From positions 3,534,001-3,598,000 of the forward strand of contig NC_010676.1 of NCBI RefSeq assembly GCF_000020125.1: a stretch of DNA of 64,000 bases, written 5' to 3'. Every line of letters starts with the position of its first letter. The first letter of the stretch is position 1. Source of the stretch: Paraburkholderia phytofirmans PsJN (GTDB taxonomy: Bacteria > Pseudomonadota > Gammaproteobacteria > Burkholderiales > Burkholderiaceae). Below are positions 63,949-64,000 of the stretch, one piece after another. Position numbers and translations under genes: made by a program. Under the pieces are notes generated by a model. That model was given only the letters and a program-made list of their open reading frames with translations. It was not told where the DNA came from and did not search any database.

Positions 63949-64000
63949 CTTTGAAGGAACACCGGGTGTCCGCACCGAACTTGATTCCCCACATCCGCAG

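Noticed and set aside
62683..63975. 430-codon minus-strand frame opposite the ABC ATPase
   Set aside because: Shadow of the ATPase gene; His/Arg-rich with no motifs.

Overview
The window is a GC-rich chromosomal segment of a beta-proteobacterium, most likely Paraburkholderia or Burkholderia. This rests on high GC, dense ATGA-overlapping operons, a DUF4148 gene, Burkholderia-type porin and glycine-zipper proteins, and many catabolic clusters with private regulators. No insertion sequence, prophage, CRISPR array, rRNA or tRNA was seen. Assignments come from reading translated sequence and motifs; no database search was possible.

Layout. 1-2.7 kb: IorA/IorB-type molybdenum hydroxylase, the first subunit cut by the window edge. 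2.9-7.6 kb: GntR/UTRA regulator with two MFS transporters and a LigI-like amidohydrolase; both transporter promoters carry the same AT-rich motif. 7.6-18.3 kb: ABC-F ATPase, DUF4148 protein, exported hydrolase, RhlE helicase, alanine dehydrogenase, a hydrolase remnant, AraC regulator, DHA2 exporter and GST. 18.3-27.9 kb: a nine-gene minus-strand operon for aerobic CoA-dependent 2-aminobenzoate (anthranilate) breakdown. It encodes ring monooxygenase/reductase, SDR, MarR regulator, enoyl-CoA hydratase, acyl-CoA dehydrogenase, thioesterase, a RidA-like protein, the CoA ligase and a dienelactone hydrolase-NTF2 fusion. 28-36 kb: DUF1254 protein, two lipoproteins, MazG-like protein, a DHA2 exporter, and a CGNR regulator facing an operon of two alpha/beta hydrolases and an SDR. 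36.6-41 kb: arsR-acr3-arsC, then a cobalt-type nitrile hydratase with activator and a RidA protein. 41-47 kb: small proteins, trpS, and an ALDH/LysR pair. 48-57 kb: GGDEF-EAL protein, exported phosphatase with a probable Pho box, glycine-zipper protein, deoxyribosyltransferase, a Fur paralogue without a normal start codon, and a porin. 57-64 kb: FrnE-like oxidoreductase, DUF1330 protein, and a CUT1 sugar ABC system split into two divergent arms with a polyol-dehydrogenase-type SDR.

The strongest unlisted element is upstream of trpS: a sigma70-like promoter, a 14-codon reading frame (MDTKPITLNSWWRA) with two adjacent Trp codons, an antiterminator-capable segment and an intrinsic terminator. 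This is the full architecture of ribosome-mediated transcription attenuation, here apparently controlling tryptophanyl-tRNA synthetase. Other regulatory finds are a duplicated 31-bp operator module between the CGNR gene and its divergent operon, a shared GntR operator, TGTA-N7-TACA sites in the ABC divergent region, and a MarR-type palindrome on the anthranilate promoter. Several proteins lack expected catalytic residues: a hydrolase with GHAYAG instead of GxSxG, an SDR with YxxxG instead of YxxxK, and a RidA homologue with Met in place of the catalytic Arg.
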